Below are positions 35,920 to 47,066 of a stretch of DNA of 64,000 bases, in pieces. The notes under the pieces are model-generated. The model ran no database searches. It saw nothing but the letters and a program-made list of their open reading frames with translations, and was not told where the DNA came from. The position numbers were made by a program, and so were the translations under genes. Each line of letters starts with the position of its first letter. Positions within the stretch are counted from its first letter, which is position 1. Location: NCBI GenBank assembly GCA_025766275.1, contig JAFKAC010000013.1, forward strand, positions 744,001 through 808,000, written 5' to 3'. The DNA comes from Lactarius indigo (Eukaryota; Basidiomycota; Agaricomycetes; Russulales; Russulaceae).

Positions 35920-36640
35920 CGCCGGCGCTCGAGATGCGGGACATTCAGAACGACGTCCGCGACATCGTCTCCAGGACTGGGAACCGTGCGTGCCGCAACG
36001 GTAAGGAACCGCCCATCACTGCTCCTCCTTGGCTATATGCGACATTTTATATTTATCACCAGGCGATGGAAATGATGCTGTCCGGTAGTGAGCCAATCGA
36101 ACGGCGCACCTCGCAACTGCTCCGCTTCACGCGGGGTTATCACTGACACAGGATGGAGGAACAGGACCCCACGACCTGCCATGCCATTGGCGCTCGCTCT
36201 CGACCAGGGGCCCGGGTCGCCTGAGCCAGGAGCGTTGATGGGTGTCTCTTCCAGGCCAGGCATGCGATGCGATCATATCTGCGTAAGAGTCCTTTCATCA
36301 CATCCTCTATGTCCTTTTGCGTTCGTACCTCACCTCTATTCTACACACACTACGGGGCTGTGCTACTCTCGCGCCGCACGCATATCTAGCATTCGAACGT
36401 GTGAGCACACCCTGTTTCAATATCTATATAACTACAGTAGCCCGGAACTTGATCTCTCCAAAAGACGATGCGAGGTCCTGACTCGTGGCACTGTCTTAGG
36501 GACATTATGCACCATGAGTTGTGAGGCTTCAACAGCCGTAGCCTCGAAGCTGATATCCCCTGTCAATCTGATCAGCTACGTCGCAGAGCTTCCTTTGAAG
36601 CTAGAATGCCTGGTCTCGGCCCGGCCCGGGCCAAAGATTG
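35920..36640 (+). pseudogene. Second, internally deleted relic of the RING-H2 gene 3' end
   Basis: EMRDIQNDV (like EMQDIQNDV of the first relic) is followed within about 120 bases by the tail beginning QAMEMML, so the RING core is missing. The following 450 bases match the 3' flank of the first relic (gatgcgatcatatctgcgta / gacgcaatcacgtctgcgta; tcgaag.cgatat). Bounds are approximate because similarity fades toward 36640. Confidence 0.55.
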
Positions 36641-36816
36641 ATGACTTTAGGACGAATAAGAAAGGCCAACTATTTATGGCATCTGGCTGGGCTCTGTCCC
36701 AACCACGGAGACTAAGACAAAGTTGTCCGGCCAGCCGTACTGCCCCGATCTGGCCTCGGTGAACTTTTATCCGACAAGTTACATTATGATTCAAACGGCC
36801 TAAAGACAACAGATTG

Positions 36817-39800
36817 CTATACGGGCTCTATCCCAGGATTAATACAAGTATTCCAACTGTGTCCATGTACGGAAGTAGACAGATCAATTCGGGTTTCATA
36901 TTCACCAGCAATCCATATATTGCTTGGGCGGTGAAGATGTGCCCTGTGTATTAGAGGGATCCACACTATAAGTTCCCTATCACTACCACATATCCATCCC
37001 TCGTCGTTGATAATAGAGTGATCAGTGAATTCGTTGTGTCTTGTAGTTACTGGATTTCTTGTCATAGGGTTTAACATACGAATTGATCCGCGTTCTAACG
37101 AGGCCGTGCGCTGGTCATTTGCGGAGGATGCCACAGACTCGACCGAATCCACATGCGTAAATGGGCCTGCCGCCGTCTGTCCTGCTGAGATATCCCACAC
37201 ACGAATTGTCCAATCGTGCGAACCTGAGACGACGCGCTGACCATCAGGTGAGAGTGCCACAGAATAGATACGACTCGCGTGTCCGGTAAACGGGCCTGCA
37301 ACTGTCTCTCCGGTAGTGGCGTTCCACACACGAATTGTTCGATCGTACGAACATGAGACGACGCGCTGGCCATCTGGCGAGAATGCCACGGACCTGACCG
37401 AATCCATGTGTCCGTTAAATGGACCTGCCACTGTCTCTCCCGTCGTAGCGTTCCACACACGAATTGTCCAATCATGCGAACCTGAGACGATGCGCTGGCC
37501 ATTTGATGAGAGTGCCACAGAATAGATACGACTCGAGTGTCCGGTAAACGGGCCTGCAACTGTCTCTCCAGTAGTGGCGTTCCACACACGAATTGTTCGA
37601 TCGTACGAACCCGAGACGACGCGCTGGCCATCTGGCGAGAATGCTACAGATCTGACCGAATCCATGTGTCCGTTAAATGGGCCTGCCACTGTCTCTCCCG
37701 TCGTAGCGTTCCACACACGAATTGTTCGGTCATGCGAGCCTGAGACGACGCGCTGGCCATCTGGCGAGAATGCCACAGACTTCACCGCATCCGTGTGTCC
37801 AGCAAGCGGGCCTGCCGCTGTCTCTCCCGTCATAACGTTCCACACACGAATCGTTCGATCGTGCGAGCCTGAGGCGATGCGCTGGCCATCTGGAGAGAAT
37901 GCCACAGACCAGACCACATCCGTATGCCCAGTAAATGGACCTGCCTCTGTATCTCCCTTGGTGGCGTTCCATACACGAATTGTTCCATCTTGTGCGCCTG
38001 AGGCGATGTGTTGGCCATCCAGCGAGAATGCCACAGAATTGACCAAATCTGTATGACCCATAGATGGGCCAGCCACTGCCTCTCTCGTAGCGGCATTCCA
38101 CACACAAATTGTTCCATCGCGCGAGCCTGAGACGACGCGCTGGCCATCCGGCGAGAATGCCACAGAATTGACCGAAAGCGCATGTCCAATAAGTGGGCCT
38201 GCTTCTGTCGCACCAGTTGTGGCGTTCCACATACGGATTGTTCGATCGTGCGAACCTGAGACGATGCGCTGGCCATCTGGTGAGAATGCTACAGACAAGA
38301 CCGAATCCGTGTGGCCGGTAAATGGGCCCGCCTCAGTATCTCCTGTTGTGGCGTTCCACACACGGAATATCCGATCGTACGAACCCGAGACGACGCGCTG
38401 GCCATCTGGCGAGAATGCCACAGACTTGACCGCATCCGCATGTTTAGTAAATGGACCTGCCTCGGCCTCTCCCGTCGTGGCGTTCCACACGCGAATGGTT
38501 CCATCGTCCGAGCCTGAGACGACGTGTTGGCCATCTGGTGAGAATGCGACGGACCTGACCGCATCCGTATGTCCAGTAAATGGGCCTGCCTCAGTCTCTC
38601 CCGTCGTGGCGTTCCACACACGAATTGTTCGGTCATGCGAGCATGAGACGATGCGCTGGCCATCTGGAGAGAATGCAACTGAAAAAACCTCATTCGTGTG
38701 TCCGGAAAATGGGCCTGCCTCAGTCTCTCCCGTCGTGGCGTTCCACACACGAATTGTTCGGTCATGCGAGCATGAGACGATGCGCTGGCCATCTGGAGAG
38801 AATGCAACTGAAAAAACCTCATTCGTGTGTCCGGAAAATGGGCCAGCTTCTGTTTCTCCCGTCGTGGCATTCCACATACGAATGCCCCCATCTTGCGAGC
38901 CAGATACGATGCGCTGGCCATCTCGTGAGAATGCAACGGAATGGACTTCGCCCCCAACGGTTGAAATTGCCAGCTCTAACGACGGCCAATGAGACAATCG
39001 CCCACGTTCCAAGTGTATGATTCGAGGAAATGAACTAGAATAGTGGGCAGAGACAAGGGAACCGGTCGGCGCAAATGGTAGAGCAGAAAGATAGATGTGT
39101 GGTGCGCTCTTTGCTATAGCCCCCCCGAAATACCGTACGAACACGGAGGTATCGTTGACAAATGACCCCAATTTCTCTAGCTCCACACGAGGGACCTGCC
39201 ACGATCGCGGTTTATTAGTATATCGCCTTTCTCACCAAATAAATAATCGATCTATACTCACATCTTGATCGGAGGTCAACCACTTTGCCAACCACACCTT
39301 TAGTGCCGAGCATGCCTCCAAAGCAAGACCCACGTAATTAGTCAAGCTAAGGGCCTCCAACCAAAACAGAAGTTTCTCCTCGAAGAAAACTCGAAGTTTT
39401 CTAAACAGATTGGTTTCGAAACCAATATGCTCCAAATGGTCGTCCCAAAAACGACAGGCATACAACAGAGCAGGTGGGATGTGTTTATCAATGCGAGAGG
39501 GAAGGTCTGACACGTCCTTGTTCGCTAGATACGATGTTTCGAGATTGCAGATGTTGAATTTGAGGCATTTGAGCTGTAGATTGAGACAGGAATGGGTCAA
39601 TTGTCGGTGAACGTCACGAAGGTCGACAAAAAATTCGCCGCTCTTCTCTTTATTTGTGAGGAAATCGCGGAATGAGGTGTGGAGAGGTATGATGGGAAGA
39701 TTTTTATCGGATGAATTGACATTGCTCAACAAGGAGCCAAGGCGACGGAGTAATATAACAACAGCATCGCTATCGTTGCTGTCGTTATCGTTATCCTCGT

Positions 39801-42613
39801 CATCGTCATTGTAGTTGTCGTCGTCATCAATATCGCCGTCGTCGTCATCGCTATCATCGTTGTAGTCGTTGTCACCGTCGATGTTGTTGTCATCGTCGCT
39901 GTTAATGTCGTCTTCGTCGTCGGTGTGTCGTCGCAGAGTGATCAGGGAGCGGATACTGAGTGGTTCAATTGAAGTGATTAACTGTCCCACGACAGAGCGG
40001 AATAGGAGCCGAGTTCCTCTGGCTGTAAAGTATCCTTCGAGGACTTCTTTGTATAGCTCGTCCAAAGGATCAAGCAAAGGATCTTGTCCACCGCGTTTTG
40101 CTGAGCGTTTTGCCGAGCGCTTTAGAAGATGGTCTATAACCTTTTTCCTGTCAAAAACAAAGCGCTCGGGAGGCTCTAAGATGAATTGGCTGGCAACCGC
40201 CGCCCACTGAAACAGTCCCTCCGCCTTCTTCGCCAGCGCGTCGCAATGACGTCTGAGCTGGTTCGAATGGAGTTTCTCCCGGAGAAAGGTAAGAATGTCG
40301 TCGTGTGTTTTAGCAGCCAGCTCCGCGTCCCTCATGAGCTTGATCTCGACTGATTGCGCTCCATCGAGCGCAGACTCGATGCCGTCCTCCGGTCGCGAAG
40401 TGATTAACACGCGGAAATTCGATGGAAGTCTGATGATGTTTTCGGCGAGAAATGTGTGTAATCCCGTCCTGCCAGCTGCGTCTCCGCTCTCGTCCAGGGC
40501 GTCGATTACGACGAGAATAGGACCAACAATGTGCAGATCCTTAAGCGGTTCGAGGATAAGGGATTGAAACAGGGTAGCGTAGTCACGTGTGCCGACTCGA
40601 AGAGAGGTGCTGTCCTTCACGACTCTTCCGAGCGCAGCTTTAAACGAAGGATAGCGGTCGGAGAGATCGCGAGCAAGGGTCGTGAAGAGGTGATGGGGTT
40701 TGGATTGCTCCTTCCGTAAAAAGATAAATGATGACGTAAGACGATGCATGTTGTTGAAGCGACGAGCGATTTCATGCGCAATCGAGGACTTTCCTGTGCC
40801 CGCTTCGCCGAAAAGAACGAGACAACGGTCGGAAGTGGGATCGTTCACCCAATCGACAATAAAGTCCAAGAACGCTGTGCGTGTTCCCGGAGTACAACCC
40901 TTTGCGGGTGTGAATCGCGACCCTGTGCCGTATGGGATTTCTCTGATTTTCGCGTCTATATCTGTGACAACCCTCAGTTCGACGATCCCTCAAGATATCA
41001 GGGCTACGTACCAGCATCCAAGACTTGGTTAGACACCCACTTCAGCTGGGAAGCCATCCCGCCAAGATGACTTGAAATCTTGCCGACGTTGGCCGAAATC
41101 GTTCCCACGTCGGACGAAATTATGCCGACATTGGCCGAGATTATTCCTACATCGTCCAAAATTTGGAGTACAGTTATCTCCGTAGTGATCGTAGCTTCAT
41201 CCAAGAAAGCATTGTGCAGCTCGAGAAGGGTAGTCTGAAAGTCCTCGATCTTTTTGTCCACTCCGCTGCCAGTAGTCTTCAACATCCGCTTCCCTAAAAA
41301 CCGTATGTTGATGTCGGCCACTGGGAGAGACAAATATTACGTACATAAATGCGAATTCTTCGCGTACGATTGGATGAAGTCACAGCAATTACAGACATGC
41401 TGCAACATGAGCGTAAGGATTTGCGCCTGCCTCGGAACACGCTCGATGGTTATAGTCTTAAAACGGTCTTTCTGGTTGGCGAAATCAAACGCCTCGTGCA
41501 TGGCGACAAGTAACGTTCGGATGTTGTCATCGCGTTGAAACTGTTCCAGGAGTGTCTAGCATCCAGATAAATATAACATCAGAATTTCGAAATCCGACAA
41601 TAGCGCAAACAGATCACCTTTGGGATCGCGAAAAGTAGACTATATGCCATCTTCGCATACGGGTGAAGCTGAACACCAAATTAAGCTTACTGAAGGATTG
41701 GCGAAAAGGACATCACACGCACTTCTGCAACTGAGCTTACAGTATCCATCACCCACTTGATCCTCTCAAGGACACCACCCAATCTATTCGAGAGATTGAT
41801 TGTCATCATAGCTTCGTCGGCGTCATTGAGAGCATTCTCCGAGTCAGCAGGTGACACGACGACCGTCAAGTAGAGCATGACCGGTTGGGTTGACTCTTCA
41901 GCCCGACTGTCGTCACTGGAAAGGGGAACAAGGACATCTACACCCGAGATGTTCAGCTATTCGAACAAGCGGGGTTACTGATAGGGACGAACCAGTTCGG
42001 GATTCTACAGGCGTCATCTCGTGCGTTCCAATAAGGATATCTTGAAGTGCTCGCCGCTTCTCGTAAAGGCGCAATACAAGACTTGCAGACGATTGTACAA
42101 TGCTGAACAGAACTCTCAGTCGATAAAGAGGGCTAAAGAGGCACGCCTTACAAGGCATCGAGGTCCTCGTTCCACTCCGCCATTGGTTCCTCAGTCGGAA
42201 CGCTTGATGTCTTCTTTGTTGTTGCTTGACTAGTTACAGTAACGTAGAACTTTGTGCCAAACCGACTCTTGGTATGGGGGATATTGTGCGCTCTGAGGAC
42301 TAAAAAAGGACATCAAACACTTATCGGGGGATCAACGAGTAAGGATTCGAGTACATACCAGTCACTTGAACACGTAGTCGGGATGGGCTTTGCTGCGATT
42401 GGGCGATCTGAGGTCTATCCGAGAACAATTCAAGTCCTCGACCGAGTATCGGAACACAAAAAAGGAATTGACGTACCCTTTTCCCGCATCTTGCGATGGT
42501 GAGGGACCCGAGCTGGAATAGTAGGTCACTATCAAGTAAGTCATGGACCAATAGCCATTTACGCACGAATTCGAGGACATTTGGCGATGTTCCTCATCTT
42601 TTACAGCGGACAT
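36817..42613 (-). CDS. NLR-like STAND protein: C2-like / NACHT / WD40 with near-identical repeats
   Basis: Probable cytosolic recognition receptor of the fungal NWD group (HET-E/HET-D-type architecture), in which WD repeats bind a ligand and NACHT oligomerises. Traced exons include 42613-42477, 42414-42359, 42299-42152, several between 42150 and 41012, the NACHT exon 40961-39261 and the WD exon 39195-36817. The N-terminus holds a C2-like strand set (RLRVQVTGVLRAHNIPHTKS, then FGTKFYVTVTSQ). A helical segment carries ERIKWVMDTVSSVAEV and repeated VGIIS/VGTIS heptad-like units. NACHT shows Walker A GEAGTGKSS (about 40809-40783), Walker B ILVVIDALDES and SRPEDGIESA. An Asp/Asn-rich insert follows, then 14 good WD repeats of 43 residues and a degenerate fifteenth. 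Splice sites and frame appear intact. Ligand and N-terminal effector role are unknown. Confidence 0.83.
37281..37800 (-). repeat. 258-bp tandem duplication inside WD40 repeats
   Basis: Two consecutive 258-bp units (starts at 37281 and 37539) each encode a pair of WD repeats, one with NGHMDSVRSVAF and one with TGHSSRI/TGHASRIYSVAL. They differ at only a few positions. This is a higher-order period of two WD repeats superposed on the basic 129-bp unit, a sign of unequal crossover or gene conversion. Confidence 0.9.
38583..38840 (-). repeat. Two identical 129-bp WD40 repeat units
   Basis: Bases 38583-38711 and 38712-38840 are identical as far as I can read, encoding two copies of the SGHTNEVFSVAFSPDGQ-type repeat. 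Identity at synonymous sites shows that this duplication is very recent or being homogenised. Confidence 0.92.
39766..39924 (-). repeat. Asp/Asn-coding GAY/AAY microsatellite in NLR gene
   Basis: An imperfect trinucleotide tract (tcgtcgtcatc... on the plus strand) encodes about 52 residues that are nearly all Asp, Asn, Ser or Glu. It sits after the NACHT domain, between SLITLRRHTDDED and VILLRRLGSLLS, splitting an otherwise continuous helical segment. Length polymorphism between strains is likely. Confidence 0.85.
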
Positions 42614-43739
42614 ACTGGATTGAAGAATGTTTGGGGGGTTGGATTGAGCGTAAAGTTAGAGCGTCTATGTAGCTACGCCGCCTTGTCCACATGATGCCGC
42701 CCACCTGGGCCATGTCAACCTGCGGGAAACTCGACCTCGGATATCCGACACAAAATCACTTTACAAAAATGCTCGCTGCTCGAGCTCGGGTCTCCGTAGC
42801 GCGGCGCGTACTGATGCCAATCTGATGGGAACATAAATTCAGATTTACGAAAACAAGTTCAGTGGTCCCATTCGGGCCATAGTTGGCTGAGTTAGAGCCC
42901 GTCCGGTGCAAAGTCGCGCCTCGGAAATGGCCACTCGCGACCTCTGTCTGACGAGTGGGAGAAATCGGTCAGCTCCAGCAATAAAAATATTTAGTCGGAC
43001 CCCCGAACGCACCTCTCGGTCGCGATGGCCAAATATGTTTATTTTTGTATATTTGTTGAAACACGTGAGTAAGCACGACATTTGTGAGCAGCTTGTGCAG
43101 GTCAGTGTGGCACCTCATTTGCATTTCCCAGCATTCCACGATCGCGCGCGGCCTTAGAGACTTGAACATGACGCTTCCTCGACAAAGGTTGCCACACTTG
43201 CGAAGTTTCGTGTGGTGCGGAAGAGTGCACGACCGCTTCCGGCTACCCTCAACCAGGGCTCTGTGTTGCCCACTGCTTGCATACCCGACCTCGCTACATT
43301 GGCGCGCAGCCTTAGAGATGTTATAGGGACATGTTCGTAGCCTCTTCCGATACACTCATACTATTTCGCACCACGCGGAGACCTGCGTGACTGCATGCGC
43401 CACCCCAACTCCTGCACACCTTAGACAAATTGAGCGTGCAATTAGTAATGACATAAGCACAATTTTATCATATAATGTATGGTCAGCAGAGCCCGACAAC
43501 GAAAAAAAACGGATCCATACCTATTTTTATTTTTGGCAGGGCGGTCGGGCGCGACATTGCCGCGGTCAGGTGCGACAAACTGCACCGAACGGTCATGTTG
43601 CGGGGACCAACAAATAAAAAACAAATCTTTTTTTTTTGGCTGATGCCGGGCCCGACACACCGTGCACCGGACGGGCTCTTAGCTCGGGGCGAAGGAGAGG
43701 GCGTCGGAGCTGCGTTCCCCTTACTGTAGCGTTCACATT
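42614..43739. other. Spacer between NLR gene and second ARH1 relic
   Basis: No gene recognised. It includes an NLR-promoter segment with a ttgtccacatgatgcc match to the flank of the second NLR (62750), a tcgggccatagtt.gctgagt block shared with 34918, and A8 and T9 runs near 43500 and 43632 within sequence rich in gcccgac motifs. Confidence 0.45.
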
Positions 43740-45110
43740 GCAAACGGTACCTCTCAAATTGGTGATCATCGATCATCGGTGGGGGTTCGTCGTCTTTCTA
43801 CGTCGCGTCCCGTCTCTTGTCAATATTCCTGCAGAATAACATGCTCAGTTCCCAGTTAAGGATACATGTCTATGATAGACTATGGGCTCCACACGGACTC
43901 GTTCGCTACGGTATTGCGCCAGACCACCCTGAAGTCAAGGTATGCCATAAAGTCTTCTTCCGCCTGGCGTCACGTCTACACTATACTACCTGAACCGCAC
44001 TCACAAATTTGATCAGGCCACCAAAGATCCCGTCTACGTTTTTTCAGGAATGTGCAGGTTGGACCACAGACCCCCCTCCAAACATCTCACATGCTCTCGC
44101 TATATCCCTTTCCTCCCTAAAGTCGCACTACACTCACCTCTTCTTCTCCACTGGCTGTACCGTCCCAACGCTGCACCCCGCCCTGCACCCTTCCGACCGC
44201 GTCATACCCGCCCTCTCGCTCGTCCATTGGTACACTCAACACCCGTTGCATCCTGTGCCGCCACCGCAACACGAGACGGAGCATGTCTCCATCATCGGCC
44301 AGGGAAATGTCGCGCTCGACGTCGCGCGGATGCTGCTCACCTCTCCTGCTGCCCTCGCAAAATACGACGTCCCCACGCTCGTGCTCGACGTCCTTCGTCG
44401 TTCCCGCCGTACGCCACGTCTCCATCTTCGGCCGACGTGGGTCCCTACAGGCAGCCTTCACCACCAAGAAATCGCGCAAGCTCACATCCCTCGACGGTAC
44501 ATCGATGCTCCCCCTCGCGCATCAAGTCCTGGTCGCTCGACTTCTTTTGCTCGCCCACGGCCCTCGCCACCGTGCCCGACAGCCAACAGCTCGCACTAAC
44601 GATCGCGCCGTCCCGACAGGCGTGACGTCCGTCCAGCACACCGAACTCGGACTCCGCCGCGGCGTACGTCGATCCGGGGCTCGGCCACCTGCGCACCAGG
44701 TGCTGGACGTCGCAGGGCGTGCGCTACGGCGCGTCTATGCGCCGGGGTGGGCTGCGACGGGCGCGCGTGGCGTGCTCGCGTCGACGATGCTCGACGCGTA
44801 CGCCGTTGCGGACACGATCCTGGCGGACTACGATGACGGCGCCAGCGACGCGCGTGAAGCGCCCGCCGCTGAGTACTCGGAGGACACGTTCATTCCAAAC
44901 GACGACGTGGTTGATCTGGATAGCCTACCGGGGGAGGTCAAGGCGGGCGTGTCGACAAGACGCGTCGTACAGTAAGATCAGTGGGAGAAGATCGACGCAG
45001 AGGAAGTGCGACACGGCGCAGAAACGGACAAGGAACGCGAGAGGATGGTGGGTTGGGAGGAGGCACATAATTTCTTGACGACCACAGGAGCTTGGCAGGG
45101 CCAGTGATGA
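43740..45110 (+). pseudogene. ARH1: Decayed adrenodoxin reductase (ARH1), copy B, nearly full length
   Basis: Better preserved than copy A. Pieces in order: LKLVIIDHRWG where the FAD motif should be (the GxGxxG is lost), HGLVRYGIAPDHPEVK-like sequence split by a frameshift, HALAISLSSLKSHYTH, HETEHVSIIGQGNVALDVAR (NADP-binding, intact), a frameshift, then VRHVSIFGRRGSLQAAFTTK and further on RVYAPGWAATGARGVLAST in the FAD/C-terminal region. A TAA follows RRVVQ, while related sequence (KIDAEEVRHGAETDKERER) continues beyond it. At least three shifts and a lost FAD motif mean no functional enzyme. A working ARH1 must lie elsewhere, since the gene is essential in fungi studied. Confidence 0.78.
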
Positions 45111-45280
45111 CAGAATCGTGGTGTGTCACCGTTCTTTACGACCTCGAAACTGACTAATGCTGGTGACGGGCGGCCAGGTCGTGATTTGGCATCACATCTC
45201 TAATTGGTCGGTACCTTTACGTGACAAGTAATGGGAAATTAGAGAAGCGATTTCATCTTTGCTGGGCGTCCACCGACGAA

Positions 45281-45562
45281 TGTCAGAAAATTCATGTAGG
45301 GGTTTATAATGATATAATGCAACATAATGGCCCAAAACCTTATAACCATTCTAAGCAAGGGTGATTTTATTATAAATGGGATCTCAATTTGGTTTGTAAG
45401 GAGATTAAGATTCGTGTATGGTAATATTTTATTATGTAACCTTTTCTGGTGGCATCTTATAATCCCAAACTTTATCATAAGACCCTTACAACGATATCAT
45501 AAGACCCTTACAATGATATCATAAGGCAAATCAATTATAAGGCGATACGGAATTTTCTGACA
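45281..45562. mobile_element. Candidate MITE, 282 bp, AT-rich, 13-bp perfect inverted ends
   Basis: Left end tgtcagaaaattc (45281-45293) is the exact reverse complement of the right end gaattttctgaca (45550-45562). Further inside, tttataatgat on the left loosely mirrors the right arm. The interior is strongly AT-rich, unlike its surroundings, has no open frame of interest, and carries two copies of a 22-bp tandem unit (cataagacccttacaaYgatat) near 45475-45520. It interrupts promoter sequence shared with the other NmrA copy, where no such block exists at about 28705. A target-site duplication is not clear (possibly aa). Non-autonomous DNA transposon is the best reading; no transposase is in the window. 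Confidence 0.7.
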
Positions 45563-45847
45563 AAAGCATGGTACTGTCGAGATCGTTCTGGCGTTCGCGC
45601 AATACCAGGGCAACCGCTGACTGATTTACCCATAACCAATGGCCAAGTATGGCAGAATATTCTCAGCACAATAGTAGTCAGATACCGGAAGAGTGACTTG
45701 CGACGCCTCGCGTTAGAATTGCGTTACTGATGCGTCCTCGACACAGCTCCGCCAGTACTAGATAAAAGACCTCCACTCTGGCCGTTCACCTCTCAACACA
45801 CTCACTCATCCAACACACTCACACTCACCACACTCACAAACAACATC
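45563..45847 (+). promoter_or_regulatory. Promoter of NmrA-like gene copy 2
   Basis: Same ordered blocks as copy 1: ccgctgactgattta, aatagtagtcaga, gcgtcctcgacac, ccagtactagataaa about 80-90 bases before the ATG, then ttcacctctcaacacactcactca repeats. The MITE-like insertion lies immediately upstream and could alter expression of this copy relative to copy 1. Confidence 0.6.
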
Positions 45848-46897
45848 ATGTCTGGTTTCAAGAAATTCGCAGTTGTAGGCGCGGGCAACGTCGGCGGCTT
45901 CATCGTCGATGAGTTGCTCAAGCAAAAGGCCGCGGGTGCCATCGAAGAAATCATTATCGTGACGCGCCCTGTACGTCCTTTTGTCCAACCTACGCGTTGT
46001 CCCCAGTCCAGCTAACAAAGCCCATAGGCCTCCAAAGATAAAGAGCAAAACAAGGCTTACGCCGCGCGCGGCGTGCGCATCACTGTCGCTGAATTCACCG
46101 ACGTGCCTGCGCTCACGACCGCGCTCGCCGGCGCGCACGTCGTCATCTCCACAATCAGCACGTTCGCGATCGACGCGCAGGTGCACATCGCGCAGGCAGC
46201 CAAGGCTGCCGGCGCGGAAGCCTTCATCCCGAGTGAATTCGGTGGGCCGACGGAGAACCTCAAGGACAACACCCTCGGCATCAAAGGCGCGATACACACC
46301 AAGCTGCGCGAGGTTGGTCCCCCGCTGCTGCTGGTGTACACGGGCCCGTTCTCAGATATGTTGTGGATCGAGTGCGTTGTTTTCTTCGTCTTCGTCTTCT
46401 TTTTCCCTCTGGCTGATTGGCCGGTCTGGGAATTAGCCTCGTGAGCTTGAATGTAGAAAGCGGGAAAGTCGCTATTGGTGGCGATGGTAATTCGCCGATC
46501 TCGTTCACCACGCGTCCCGACACCGCGCGCTTCCTTGCATATGTCCTTGTTAACGCCCCCAAGGCACGGCTACAGAACCAGACCCTGCGTCTGGAGGGCG
46601 ACCGTGCGGTATGCTCAAGTTGCTAGATATGTCTCGAACTTCGCGCTTACCAATTACGACTCGCAGACGTTCAACGAGATATTCAAGGGTTACGAGGAAC
46701 GCACCGGCAAGAAGCTCGACGTAAACTACCGCTCGCTTGACTCGCTGCGCGCGAAAGTCGCGGAGAATCCCTATGACCTCGACGCATATTTCCACGTCAA
46801 CTGGGCGACGGATGGGCTGAACGGCACACCCGACAACGGTCTCTACCCAGACTGGAACCCCACGAAGGTTATCGACACCGCTGCACCGAGGAAATAA
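45848..46897 (+). CDS. NmrA-like Rossmann-fold protein, copy 2
   Basis: Paralogue of 29040-30100 with identical exon structure: 45848-45970, 46028-46371, 46437-46608, 46667-46897, also 289 residues. Retains VVGAGNVG, the VTRPASKDKEQNK turn, AGAHVVISTIS, FIPSEFGGPTEN, LLLVYTGPFSD, the RFLAYVLVNAP helix and YRSLDSLRAKV. Differences cluster in surface helices (for example TFAIDAQVHI versus LSVIDLQVHI). Both copies look intact, so subfunctionalisation rather than loss is plausible. It is convergent with the nucleoside hydrolase, 169 bases between stops. Confidence 0.82.
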
Positions 46898-47066
46898 ATG
46901 ATCATGGTGGGAGATGAGACAACTCGTCTTGTGTTGCATGTATAAACTAGATTAGCAAATCAGAAAACCATGTTTGTTTCCGGCCTGTGCACATAGACAA
47001 TAAAGTATGATGACTATATGAAAACAGGGTTCGAAATAGCTCACTGATACTCATTACACGAGCAAC

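Noticed and set aside
37025..39020. Long plus-strand frames antisense to the WD40 exon
   Set aside because: They are mirror frames created by the same repeated units and have no independent start, splice or family evidence.
36817..39186. Regularly spaced identical units resembling a CRISPR-type array
   Set aside because: The units are coding WD40 repeats with a 129-bp period, no unique spacers, and are in an intron-containing eukaryotic gene.
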